DNA from: Verrucomicrobiota bacterium JB023
Lineage (GTDB): Bacteria; Verrucomicrobiota; Verrucomicrobiia; Verrucomicrobiales; Akkermansiaceae
DNA length: 64,000 bases
NCBI GenBank assembly: GCA_030673895.1
Contig: JAUTCR010000005.1
Location: forward strand, 124,001 to 188,000
Direction: 5' to 3'
In this document: one piece after another, positions 44,722 through 52,492 of the stretch
Position numbering within the stretch: the stretch's first letter is position 1
Layout: each line of letters starts with the position of its first letter
Notes under the pieces: model-generated
The model's input: the letters and a program-made list of their open reading frames with translations, nothing else
What the model was told of the DNA's origin: nothing
Database searches by the model: none
Position numbers and translations under genes: made by a program

Positions 44722-45270
44722 CTGGACATCCCATCCAACGTCGTCTTCATCATCGTTTTCCTCGTCGTCGGCATCATCCGCTGGCTGCTGGAAAACGCTG
44801 GGAAGAAGAACACCTCCAAGCCGCCCGAGCATTGGGAGGAATACGACTATTCCGAGAGGGCGGACACCGTCCCGCGCAAGCGTTCGACTCTCGAGGAACT
44901 TTATGACGAAGCGCGCCGGGAGATCCACGAGCGGCAGGCCCGCACGGTTCCCTCTGCGGAGGAAGTGCGTGAGCGAATGGAGCCTCCCCCGCTCCCGCCA
45001 ACGATGCTCCCCCCCAAGCGGCCCGAGCCTCCCCGAACCGCTCCAGCCTGGCAGAATGATCAGCCCATCAATCTCCCGCAAGAAGTTGAGTCCCCCAAGC
45101 TCAGCAAACGGGAGCAGGAAGCGCTGGAAAACTTCCAGAAGCTTGCGGATGCGACGCCAAGGAAATCGACTGGCTCCGCTGCCCGCGTGCGGAAGATGCT
45201 CACCAATCCTGAATCCGTGAAAGATGCCGTCATCCTCGCCGAAATTCTCGGCCCGCGGCGGATTCGTTGA
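44722..45270 (+). CDS. Small membrane protein after floA, probable CTG start
   Basis: A 182-residue open frame that lies in the same frame as floA, after its TAA. The only plausible start is CTG at 44722: translation gives (M)DIPSNVVFIIVFLVVGIIRW, a clean N-terminal membrane segment, then a polar, proline-rich region (EPPPLPPTMLPPKRPEPPRT) and a helical end (LSKREQEALENFQKLADATP). No ATG, GTG or TTG lies between the floA stop and this segment; the first is GTG at 44965, which would lose the membrane anchor. Readthrough of the floA stop is an alternative. I recognise no family. Confidence 0.7.
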   Translation: MDIPSNVVFIIVFLVVGIIRWLLENAGKKNTSKPPEHWEEYDYSERADTVPRKRSTLEELYDEARREIHERQARTVPSAEEVRERMEPPPLPPTMLPPKRPEPPRTAPAWQNDQPINLPQEVESPKLSKREQEALENFQKLADATPRKSTGSAARVRKMLTNPESVKDAVILAEILGPRRIR

Positions 45271-45287
45271 GCCTTTCACTCATTGTC

Positions 45288-45327
45288 CTCCGACGTCGCC
45301 TGACCCGAGTTCCAGGCGTCGTCGGAG
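45288..45327 (+). other. Long imperfect hairpin after the floA operon
   Basis: CTCCGACGTCGCCTG pairs with CAGGCGTCGTCGGAG over 15 positions with one mismatch, loop of 10 nt. There is only a weak T-rich stretch after it; it may end the floA transcript or act in the leader of the sulfatase gene. Confidence 0.55.
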
Positions 45328-45449
45328 ATTTCGTCTCTTCTCCTAGGGACGACACACCGTTTCATTGCCTTGTCATGCTGCCTGTGGAAAATTCGGCACT
45401 TGACGAAATACCCTCTTTGGAAGTTGCGTAGTGAACGTCAGAATTGTTT

Positions 45450-46982
45450 ATGATTAAGTCTTTTTGCGGTCTCCGCCGAATTTTAACGCTCTCCTTGAGC
45501 CTCGCAGCCTCTGCGTTCTCCGCAGAACGGCCCAATGTGATTCTGATTTTTGCCGACGACCTCGGTCCTGGCATTTTGGGCTGCTACGGGCAGGAGATCA
45601 TCGAGACCCCTCATATTGACCGATTGGCTGCCGAGGGGATGAAATTTAACAACTACTACGGCGGCGTCTTCTGCGCGCCGGCACGCTGGACTCTCCTCAG
45701 CGGCCTGCATGACGGACGTGTCGGAGGATGGGGTCAAACGAACGGCGGCCTCATGATTCGCCGTGATACCGGACGCATCTCACAGGAAGAATACGAGCAG
45801 CAGATGGAGCTGGTGAAGAAGCGCAATCCCATCGCCCCCGAGGAAGTCTATCTGGGACAAGTGGCTCAGGCGGCCGGCTACAAGACGGCTCAATTCGGCA
45901 AACTGGATCGCGGCTTCGTGACCTGGCATGAACAGGTCAAACGTTACGGCTGGGACTTCTACGAGGGCTACTACGACCACGTCCGCTGCCACGGCTTTTA
46001 CCCTGCCTACCTCTGGCGCAATGGCGAGCGATTCGACCTCCCCGGCAACACCTCGCCTTATTGTGGCAAAGGAACAGAGAAGGGCGACAATCCGGTCGGC
46101 GAAGGAGGCGAAACCTATTCTCAGAACGTCTTCATCAAGAGCATTCTGGAATACATCCGCGAAAATAAGGACGAGCCGTTCTTCCTCTATCACCCCACCC
46201 AGTTGCCGCATGGTCCGGTCGCCATTCCCGAGCTTCATCCAGATTATGCCGATGATGACCGCCTCTCGCTCGCTGAGAAGAAATACGCCTCCATGGTCAA
46301 GATGCTCGACGATCACGTCGGCTTGATCATGGCCGAGCTGAAGGCGCAGGGCATCGATGAAAAAACGATGGTCATTTTCACCTCCGACAATGGGCACGAG
46401 CTCTACTACGGTCCCAAGCCGGAATACAAAAAGCAGCTGCTACCGAATGGAGAAAAGGCCAACCTCACTGACAAGAAGTGGCGCAGCTCCGAGCATGGCG
46501 ATGTCTTCGATGGTGCCGGCGGCCGCGCCGGCCTCAAGCGGGCTGGCTATCAGGGTGGGATGCAGTGCCCGCTGATTGCCCGCTGGCCTGGCAAGATTGA
46601 GCCCGGCTCCGAGAATGCTCTCCTCAGCGCTCACTACGACTTCATGCCCACCTTGGCTGACATCGTTGGCTCCAAGCAACCCAAGGGCAAGGATGGGATC
46701 TCCTACCTCCCGACCCTCCTCGGGCAGAAGCAAGAGGAAACGCACGACTACATCATCGTGAACAATCGCTTCAAGCAAATGGGGAGCAGCGCCATCATCA
46801 CCCGCGAGGGATGGAAAGTGGTGCAGACCGGCCGCAAGGAAGGAGAGGTCCAGCTCTACAACATCCGCACCGATAATGAAGAGCGCGACAATCTGGAGGA
46901 AACGCATCCCGAACGAACGGAAGAGTTGAAGCGCCTCCTGGAGAAGGAAATCAATTCGCCGCGCCCCGACCTGGCTCCCTAA
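45450..46982 (+). CDS. Secreted formylglycine-dependent sulfatase
   Basis: A 510-residue exported enzyme that cleaves sulfate esters. The signal peptide (about 1-25, ending SAFSAE) precedes the sulfatase N-terminal motif RPNVILIFADDLGPGILGCY. C75 in the CAPAR signature is the residue converted to formylglycine; TLLSGLHDGR follows. Other metal-site blocks are FTSDNGHELYYG and the GYKTAQFGK loop. It resembles arylsulfatase A-type enzymes; the natural substrate, probably an algal or mucin-like polysaccharide, is not readable. ATG 45450 is preferred over the TTG 6 bp before. A cytochrome gene follows after 60 bp. Confidence 0.92.
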   Translation: MIKSFCGLRRILTLSLSLAASAFSAERPNVILIFADDLGPGILGCYGQEIIETPHIDRLAAEGMKFNNYYGGVFCAPARWTLLSGLHDGRVGGWGQTNGGLMIRRDTGRISQEEYEQQMELVKKRNPIAPEEVYLGQVAQAAGYKTAQFGKLDRGFVTWHEQVKRYGWDFYEGYYDHVRCHGFYPAYLWRNGERFDLPGNTSPYCGKGTEKGDNPVGEGGETYSQNVFIKSILEYIRENKDEPFFLYHPTQLPHGPVAIPELHPDYADDDRLSLAEKKYASMVKMLDDHVGLIMAELKAQGIDEKTMVIFTSDNGHELYYGPKPEYKKQLLPNGEKANLTDKKWRSSEHGDVFDGAGGRAGLKRAGYQGGMQCPLIARWPGKIEPGSENALLSAHYDFMPTLADIVGSKQPKGKDGISYLPTLLGQKQEETHDYIIVNNRFKQMGSSAIITREGWKVVQTGRKEGEVQLYNIRTDNEERDNLEETHPERTEELKRLLEKEINSPRPDLAP

Positions 46983-47042
46983 GTCGTCCGGCCTCCATCC
47001 CAGCCCTCTCTCTCAGACCACCACACTGTCTCGACCCATCCG

Positions 47043-49250
47043 ATGTCACCGAATCACCTGCTTCACGCGGCTTGTGCCCTTCCCCTCCTCTCTCTTGGCC
47101 TTGCGGCTCAAGAGCCTCAAATCCCGGCCAGCCACCACTCCTTCCCCGCCCCGATCCAAGGCGAGCTCCTCGTGGGCGAACTGGGCTGTGCCGCCTGTCA
47201 CGATCACTCCGGCGATTGGAAGTCCGGCCCCCGGCTCGATGGGATCAAGGACCGGCTCTCCGCCAACTACCTGCGCGAATACATCGCCCGCCCCCATGCT
47301 AAAAAGCCGGGCACGACGATGCCGGACCTCCTGGCCGGGTATTCCGAGGAAGAGAAAGACGAAATCGCCGGAGCAATCGTGGACTATCTCTTTGAGGGAA
47401 AGAGCGAACCTCTCCCGCTCCAGGCAGTCGAGCCAGCAGCCGTCGAACGCGGTCAGGCGCTCTACACGGAGATCGGGTGTGTCGCCTGTCACAATGCTGA
47501 CGATGCCGACCTGCCGAACTCTTATCCCCTAATTGGCGTTGATGAGAAGTATTCCGTCAAGACGCTCACCGCCTTTCTAGAGGATCCGTTGAAGGTCCGT
47601 CCCGATGGACGGATGCCCGACCTCAACCTCACCCACTGGGAGGCCAAGGATCTGGCCAGCTACCTCCTCCGCGAGCAAAAGGATCCTGCCTCTGCACCTC
47701 AATCAAACAGCTCACCCGCGCGGATCGCTGAGGGTAAGAAACACTTCGAAGGCCTCGGCTGTGTGCAATGTCACAGCCCGGAGAACGCCCTTGAGGACTT
47801 CGCTCCGGCCTTGGCCTCAATCTCCCTCGCGGCCGATTGCTCGAAGGCCCACTATGAGCTTTCCCCAGAACAAAAAGAGACCATCGCGGCGTTCAAACCG
47901 CAAACCCATCCGCTCCCACCCGCCCAAGCCATTCAATTGAAAATGGCTCAGATGAATTGCTACGCCTGCCACTCCCGCGATGAAATCGGCGGTCCCTCCG
48001 AGCAGCGCGATCCGTTCTTCACCACGACCAATCTCAATCTGGGCGATCAAGCCCGCATTCCTCCCCCGCTTGACGGGGTGGGTGCGAAGCTGAAGCCCAA
48101 AGCATTGCGCAAAATCCTACGAGGCGACGGCGGCGTCCGCCCCTACATGAAGACGCGGATGCCCAACTTCGGGAAAGATAATATCGAGGACCTCATCGCT
48201 TGGCTGGGTGAAGTCGATCACGTCGAGCCCATGGAAATCGACCGCAACGAAGACCCGGATGCGATCCGCAAGACGGGCTGGGAGCTGGTCGGCGAGAAGA
48301 ACCTCGCTTGCAACGCCTGCCACACCTTCCTGGGAGAAAAATCGACCACCCTCGACGCCCTCGATCTCTCCGTGATGCACGGCCGCCTCAAGGAAGACTG
48401 GTTCCACCGCTATCTTCGTAATCCTCAGAAATTTCACCCCACCACCATCATGCCCGGCTTCTGGCCGGAGGGTCGCTCCGTGCGCCCGGGTGTGCTTGAT
48501 GGCAATGCCGACAAACAAATCGATGCCATTTGGCAGTATCTCTCCAAGGGCCGGGAAGCCCGCCGCCCTATCGGGGTGCGGCCCGAGCCCATTCCTTACG
48601 GACCTGCTGACGACGAGGCGGTCCTTCTCCGCCGGCAATACAATGGCATCGGGAAGCGGGGCATTGGCGTCGGCTATCCATCTGGCATCAATATCGCCTT
48701 CGATGCGGGCAAGATGACACTTCGCACAGTTTGGCAGGGCGACTTCGCGGAGATGTCCGCCGTCTGGCGCGGTCAGGGCTCCGGCTTTGTCAAGGAAGCT
48801 GGCGATCGTCTCGTCCAACTTCCCGCAGGTCCCAGCTTGGCCAAGTTGCCCTCCATGGAATCGGCGTGGCCCATCGTCCCTCTGGAAGAGAACGCACCGA
48901 ACTTCCAATTCAAAGGCTACTCCGTCGACCAAAAGCAACGCCCGACCTTCCGCTACCTTTTTGAAGGCATCGCGGTCGAGGACAAGCTGCTCGACTCTGC
49001 CGATGGCCCCAGCCTCACCCGGACCCTCACCTTTGCGGAAGAGATCCCCGAGGGTGTTTACTTCCGTCTTGCCCAAGGCTCCGACCTCCAGGCTCATGAG
49101 GATCTCCCCAACGCCTGGCTGCTCGCCGAGGGGCTCGTCATCTCATCCTCCGTCCCCGGCACCCTCGTCAAAGCAGGCGAAGAGGAAGAGCTACGTCTCG
49201 CGCTCGCCGGGCAGACCAAACTGACTCTCGTTTACCAATATCTCGACTGA
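47043..49250 (+). CDS. Pentaheme c-type cytochrome
   Basis: A 735-residue exported protein with a signal peptide (about 1-22). Five heme-binding CxxCH motifs are present: CAACH at 49, CVACH at 146, CVQCH at 240, CYACH at 306 and CNACH at 423. They sit in cytochrome-c-like folds with distal methionine candidates (GTTMPDL, DGRMPDL, KTRMPNF, TTIMPGF). The C-terminal 290 residues lack hemes and look beta-rich. It should take electrons from the dehydrogenase-like protein encoded next, with which it overlaps by one base (TGATG). Confidence 0.92.
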   Translation: MSPNHLLHAACALPLLSLGLAAQEPQIPASHHSFPAPIQGELLVGELGCAACHDHSGDWKSGPRLDGIKDRLSANYLREYIARPHAKKPGTTMPDLLAGYSEEEKDEIAGAIVDYLFEGKSEPLPLQAVEPAAVERGQALYTEIGCVACHNADDADLPNSYPLIGVDEKYSVKTLTAFLEDPLKVRPDGRMPDLNLTHWEAKDLASYLLREQKDPASAPQSNSSPARIAEGKKHFEGLGCVQCHSPENALEDFAPALASISLAADCSKAHYELSPEQKETIAAFKPQTHPLPPAQAIQLKMAQMNCYACHSRDEIGGPSEQRDPFFTTTNLNLGDQARIPPPLDGVGAKLKPKALRKILRGDGGVRPYMKTRMPNFGKDNIEDLIAWLGEVDHVEPMEIDRNEDPDAIRKTGWELVGEKNLACNACHTFLGEKSTTLDALDLSVMHGRLKEDWFHRYLRNPQKFHPTTIMPGFWPEGRSVRPGVLDGNADKQIDAIWQYLSKGREARRPIGVRPEPIPYGPADDEAVLLRRQYNGIGKRGIGVGYPSGINIAFDAGKMTLRTVWQGDFAEMSAVWRGQGSGFVKEAGDRLVQLPAGPSLAKLPSMESAWPIVPLEENAPNFQFKGYSVDQKQRPTFRYLFEGIAVEDKLLDSADGPSLTRTLTFAEEIPEGVYFRLAQGSDLQAHEDLPNAWLLAEGLVISSSVPGTLVKAGEEEELRLALAGQTKLTLVYQYLD

Positions 49251-50749
49251 TGAAATTGCATCTCCTTCCTATCGCCACCCTCGTCTGGCTCCAATCGCTT
49301 GTTCTCCCTGCCGCGGAATCTCTCGGTGAAGAGTGGGGAACGGCTGAGCGCGAGGCGGAATACTATCGCATCGTTGAGATCCCCATCCCCGACCCTCTCT
49401 TCGTGGAGGCTGGCTGCTTCGCTACCATGCCGGATGGCCGCATCGCAGTCGGCACGCGTCGCGGCGATATCTACCTCGTCGAGGGGCTCACCGCCCGCCA
49501 TCCTCTTCCCAAGTTCCATCGCTTCGCCTCCGGCTTCGATGAGTTGCTGGGGCTCGCGCAAAAAGATGGCGAACTCTACGCGACCCAAGCGACTGAGCTC
49601 ACCCGGGTCGTCGATACTGATGGCGATGACCGCGCTGACTTGTATGAAACGATCAATGACTCCTGGGGCTTTGCCAATTACCATGAGTTTGCTCTGGGCT
49701 CAAAGTTCGACAAGGAGGGCAATATCTGGATCGCCCTCGGGCTCTCCAAGTCCTATCACTCCTGGGCGCTCTTTCGGGGCTGGGCATTGAAGATCACGCC
49801 CTCGGGCGAAGCGATCCCCGTGGCCAGTGGATTGCGTAGCCCCCTCGGAGTGGGCGACAACGGACACGGAGCGATGATCTACGCCGAGAGTCAAGGTCCC
49901 TGGAATGGGGCCTGCTCCCTCAAGCACCTCAAGGAAGGCGGCTTCATGGGCCATCCGATTAGTTACAATTGGTATGAGTATGCGCCCAATATGGGCCCAA
50001 CGCCGGTTGAACCCAACAGCCCGTCACGTCTGGAGATTGAGCGCAAGCGAGTGAAGGAACTGGTGCCCTACGCGGTGGTCTTTCCCTTCCGGCGGATGGG
50101 CCGCTCCATCTCCGGCTTCGTCCTCGATGAGACCGATGGCAAGTTCGGGCCCTTCGGTGGTCAGATCTTCATTGGCGACCACACCCTCAGCCTGATGATG
50201 CGGGCCACCATGGAGGAGATCAATGGCGTCTGGCAGGGAGCCTGTTACCCCTTCCGCGAGGGCTTCTCCACCGGCATTCTCAACTGCCACTTCACCCCCG
50301 AGGGGCAGCTGCTCTCGGGCGGGACCAATCGCGGCTGGCCAGTGCGGGGGGCCAAGGAAAACATCCTCGAGCGCCTTGATTGGACCGGTAAGATGCCCTT
50401 CGAGGTGAAGGAAATCAATGTCCTCAGCGACGGCTTCCGCCTCACCTTCACCAAGCCAGTGGACAAAAAGACCGCGACCAATCCAGAGAGCTACGTGCTT
50501 GGCTCCTTCACCCACATTTACCAATCCGGCTACGGCAGCCCGGAGGTGGACCGCACCGTCCCAGTGGTCGAATCCGCCGAAGTCTCAGAAGACGGACTCG
50601 AGGTCCGCCTGAAGGTCAACGGGATGGTCCAAGGTCATGTCCATGAGTTCGAGTTCGGAGCCGTCCGCTCCACCGATGACGACGAGCCTCTCCACCGGCA
50701 CGCTTACTACACGCTCAACGAGATTCCCGCCGCCGAATCAGCCGAGTAA
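49250..50749 (+). CDS. Secreted sorbosone-dehydrogenase-like beta-propeller protein
   Basis: A 499-residue protein with a signal peptide (about 1-22). Blocks such as GCFATMPDGRIAVGTRRGDI, FDELLGLAQKDGELYATQAT and VVDTDGDDRADLYETI match the verrucomicrobial/planctomycetal propellers usually annotated as L-sorbosone or PQQ-type dehydrogenases. About residues 30-380 form the propeller; the last 110 look like an Ig-like strand domain. Whether a PQQ cofactor is bound cannot be seen. Translational coupling to the cytochrome suggests an oxidoreductase pair. Confidence 0.82.
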   Translation: MKLHLLPIATLVWLQSLVLPAAESLGEEWGTAEREAEYYRIVEIPIPDPLFVEAGCFATMPDGRIAVGTRRGDIYLVEGLTARHPLPKFHRFASGFDELLGLAQKDGELYATQATELTRVVDTDGDDRADLYETINDSWGFANYHEFALGSKFDKEGNIWIALGLSKSYHSWALFRGWALKITPSGEAIPVASGLRSPLGVGDNGHGAMIYAESQGPWNGACSLKHLKEGGFMGHPISYNWYEYAPNMGPTPVEPNSPSRLEIERKRVKELVPYAVVFPFRRMGRSISGFVLDETDGKFGPFGGQIFIGDHTLSLMMRATMEEINGVWQGACYPFREGFSTGILNCHFTPEGQLLSGGTNRGWPVRGAKENILERLDWTGKMPFEVKEINVLSDGFRLTFTKPVDKKTATNPESYVLGSFTHIYQSGYGSPEVDRTVPVVESAEVSEDGLEVRLKVNGMVQGHVHEFEFGAVRSTDDDEPLHRHAYYTLNEIPAAESAE

Positions 50750-50934
50750 GTTCTCCCGATTTCCGGGCTTTCCCTCGGTCCTGCGCCCGGCAAGTCCCGG
50801 CTCGCTCCTCCATGCCACCCCAGAAGCACCTAGGGTGACAGCGTCGTTTCGGGGTTGCCTCGAGACCGACGGACAACCTTGACTCATTTTCTCCGCAACT
50901 TCCCCCTAGCGTGCTGGTTCCATCGGCTGTATCC

Positions 50935-51555
50935 ATGGCCAACGCCGCGCGAATGACTCCTCCCCTTCCCGAAGACCCCGATGCCGATAACAAGCGGGAC
51001 GTCGAGCTGATGCTTGAGGTGAAGGGCCGCAATAGCCACGAGGCCTTTGCCGAATTGATGGAAAGACACCAGAATGCCGTCGTCGGCACGGTGGCTAAAA
51101 TGCTTGGAAATAGCATCGAAGCCGAGGATCTGGCCCAGCAGGTCTTCCTCCGCCTTTGGAAGTCGCGGGCTCGCTATGAGCCAAGCGCCAAGTTCACCAC
51201 CTTCCTTTTCACCATCACCCGAAACCTCGTTTTCAACGAAACAAGGCGCCGCTCCCGGCGGAAAGAGCAATCGCTCGACCAGCAACTCGATGAGCATCAA
51301 CTGGAACCCGCCGGCAATCCAAATCATCGCCCCGACCGCGAGAACCTGAACGCCGAGTTACGCTCAGCCGTCGATCGAGCCATCGAAGACCTCCCTGAGA
51401 CCCAACGGATGGCCGTGGTCCTTCGTCGGTATCAGGATATGCCCTATGAGGAGATCGCCCGCGTGCTCGAGCTCTCGCTCCCGGCCGTCAAATCGCACCT
51501 CTTCCGCGCCCGCGCCGCCTTGCGAGAATCGTTGGCCAAATACATGGAGAGCTGA
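50935..51555 (+). CDS. ECF-type RNA polymerase sigma factor
   Basis: A 206-residue alternative sigma factor. Region 2 is FAELMERHQNAVVGTVAKML then DLAQQVFLRLWKSRARY and FTTFLFTITRNLVFNETRRR; region 4 is DLPETQRMAVVLRRYQDMPY then EIARVLELSLPAVKSHLFRA. ATG 50935 is chosen among three possible starts (GTG 50911, ATG 50953). No anti-sigma gene is adjacent: the next gene is xthA on the other strand. A TTGACT at 50879 is a possible minus-35. Confidence 0.92.
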   Translation: MANAARMTPPLPEDPDADNKRDVELMLEVKGRNSHEAFAELMERHQNAVVGTVAKMLGNSIEAEDLAQQVFLRLWKSRARYEPSAKFTTFLFTITRNLVFNETRRRSRRKEQSLDQQLDEHQLEPAGNPNHRPDRENLNAELRSAVDRAIEDLPETQRMAVVLRRYQDMPYEEIARVLELSLPAVKSHLFRARAALRESLAKYMES

Positions 51556-51573
51556 GGAAACTTCCTCCCTCCG

Positions 51574-52332
51574 CTATTTCATCGTCAGGGCAACCGGACA
51601 GTGGTCCGACCCGAGCACCTCGCTCAGGATGCGAGGCTCCTTGACCTTGTCGGCCAAGTCACTTGAGACGTTGAAGTAATCCAGCCGCCATCCGACATTG
51701 CGTCCCCGCGCTCCGCCCCGATAGGACCACCAGGAGTAGGCGCCCTCCAGCCCCGGATTGGCCGACCGGAAGGTATCGACGAAGCCCGCCTCCACCATGG
51801 CATCGAATCCCGCCCGCTCCTCATCGGTGAAGCCCGCACTCATCCGATTCGCCTTCGGCCGGGCCAGGTCAATTTCTTGGTGTGCGACATTCAAGTCGCC
51901 ACAGAAAACCACCGGTTTGGTCTTCTCCAATTCCTTGCAGAAGGCGAGGAAGGCCTGGTCCCAAAGCTGGCGGTAGGCGAGCCGGCGAAGCCCATCCTGG
52001 GAATTGGGAGTATAGACCGTCACGAGAAAAAACTCGTCGAACTCGGCAGTCAGCACCCGGCCTTCGCTGTCATGCTCTTCGATGCCCATCCCCACTCTCA
52101 CGTCCAGCGGGGCGGTCTTGGAAAAGATGGCCACGCCGGAGTAACCGGGCTTGATGGCGCTATTCCAGAAGGTTTCATAGCCCGCCAATTCCAGTGGCAG
52201 ATCGACCTGCTCGGGCTTTGCCTTGGTCTCCTGCAGGCAGAGAACATCGGGACTCTCGGTCGTGACGAAATCGGCGAATCCTTTCTTCATCGCCGCTCGA
52301 AGGCCATTCACATTCCAAGAAATCAGCTTCAT
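51574..52332 (-). CDS. xthA: Exodeoxyribonuclease III
   Basis: A 252-residue AP endonuclease/3'-5' exonuclease of base-excision repair. It opens [19 protein letters not shown]; catalytic blocks are [12 protein letters not shown] (Glu), [19 protein letters not shown], and [12 protein letters not shown] with the terminal [12 protein letters not shown] (Asp-His). ATG 52332 gives normal length. The convergent ECF sigma gene ends 18 bp away. Confidence 0.95.
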   Translation of the reverse strand: MKLISWNVNGLRAAMKKGFADFVTTESPDVLCLQETKAKPEQVDLPLELAGYETFWNSAIKPGYSGVAIFSKTAPLDVRVGMGIEEHDSEGRVLTAEFDEFFLVTVYTPNSQDGLRRLAYRQLWDQAFLAFCKELEKTKPVVFCGDLNVAHQEIDLARPKANRMSAGFTDEERAGFDAMVEAGFVDTFRSANPGLEGAYSWWSYRGGARGRNVGWRLDYFNVSSDLADKVKEPRILSEVLGSDHCPVALTMK

Positions 52333-52492
52333 GCCGCGACCATAGGCCCCAACTCGCGAGGAGGCCAAGCCCGCGATGGCGCGGGGGGCGTCAGTCTCCT
52401 CCTATTCAATCCCTCCAGAAGCTGGAAGTCCGTCTTCCGCCTCATAAAACCCTTGCGCCCCCACGGCAATTCTGGAACCTCAGCGCCGCGAA

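Noticed and set aside
45288-45327. Sulfate-responsive riboswitch before the sulfatase
   Set aside because: It is only one imperfect hairpin, and its position fits the end of the floA unit as well as a leader.
48117-49097. Open frame of 326 codons opposite the cytochrome gene
   Set aside because: The cytochrome has five CxxCH motifs and a signal peptide; the antisense frame has no feature of its own.
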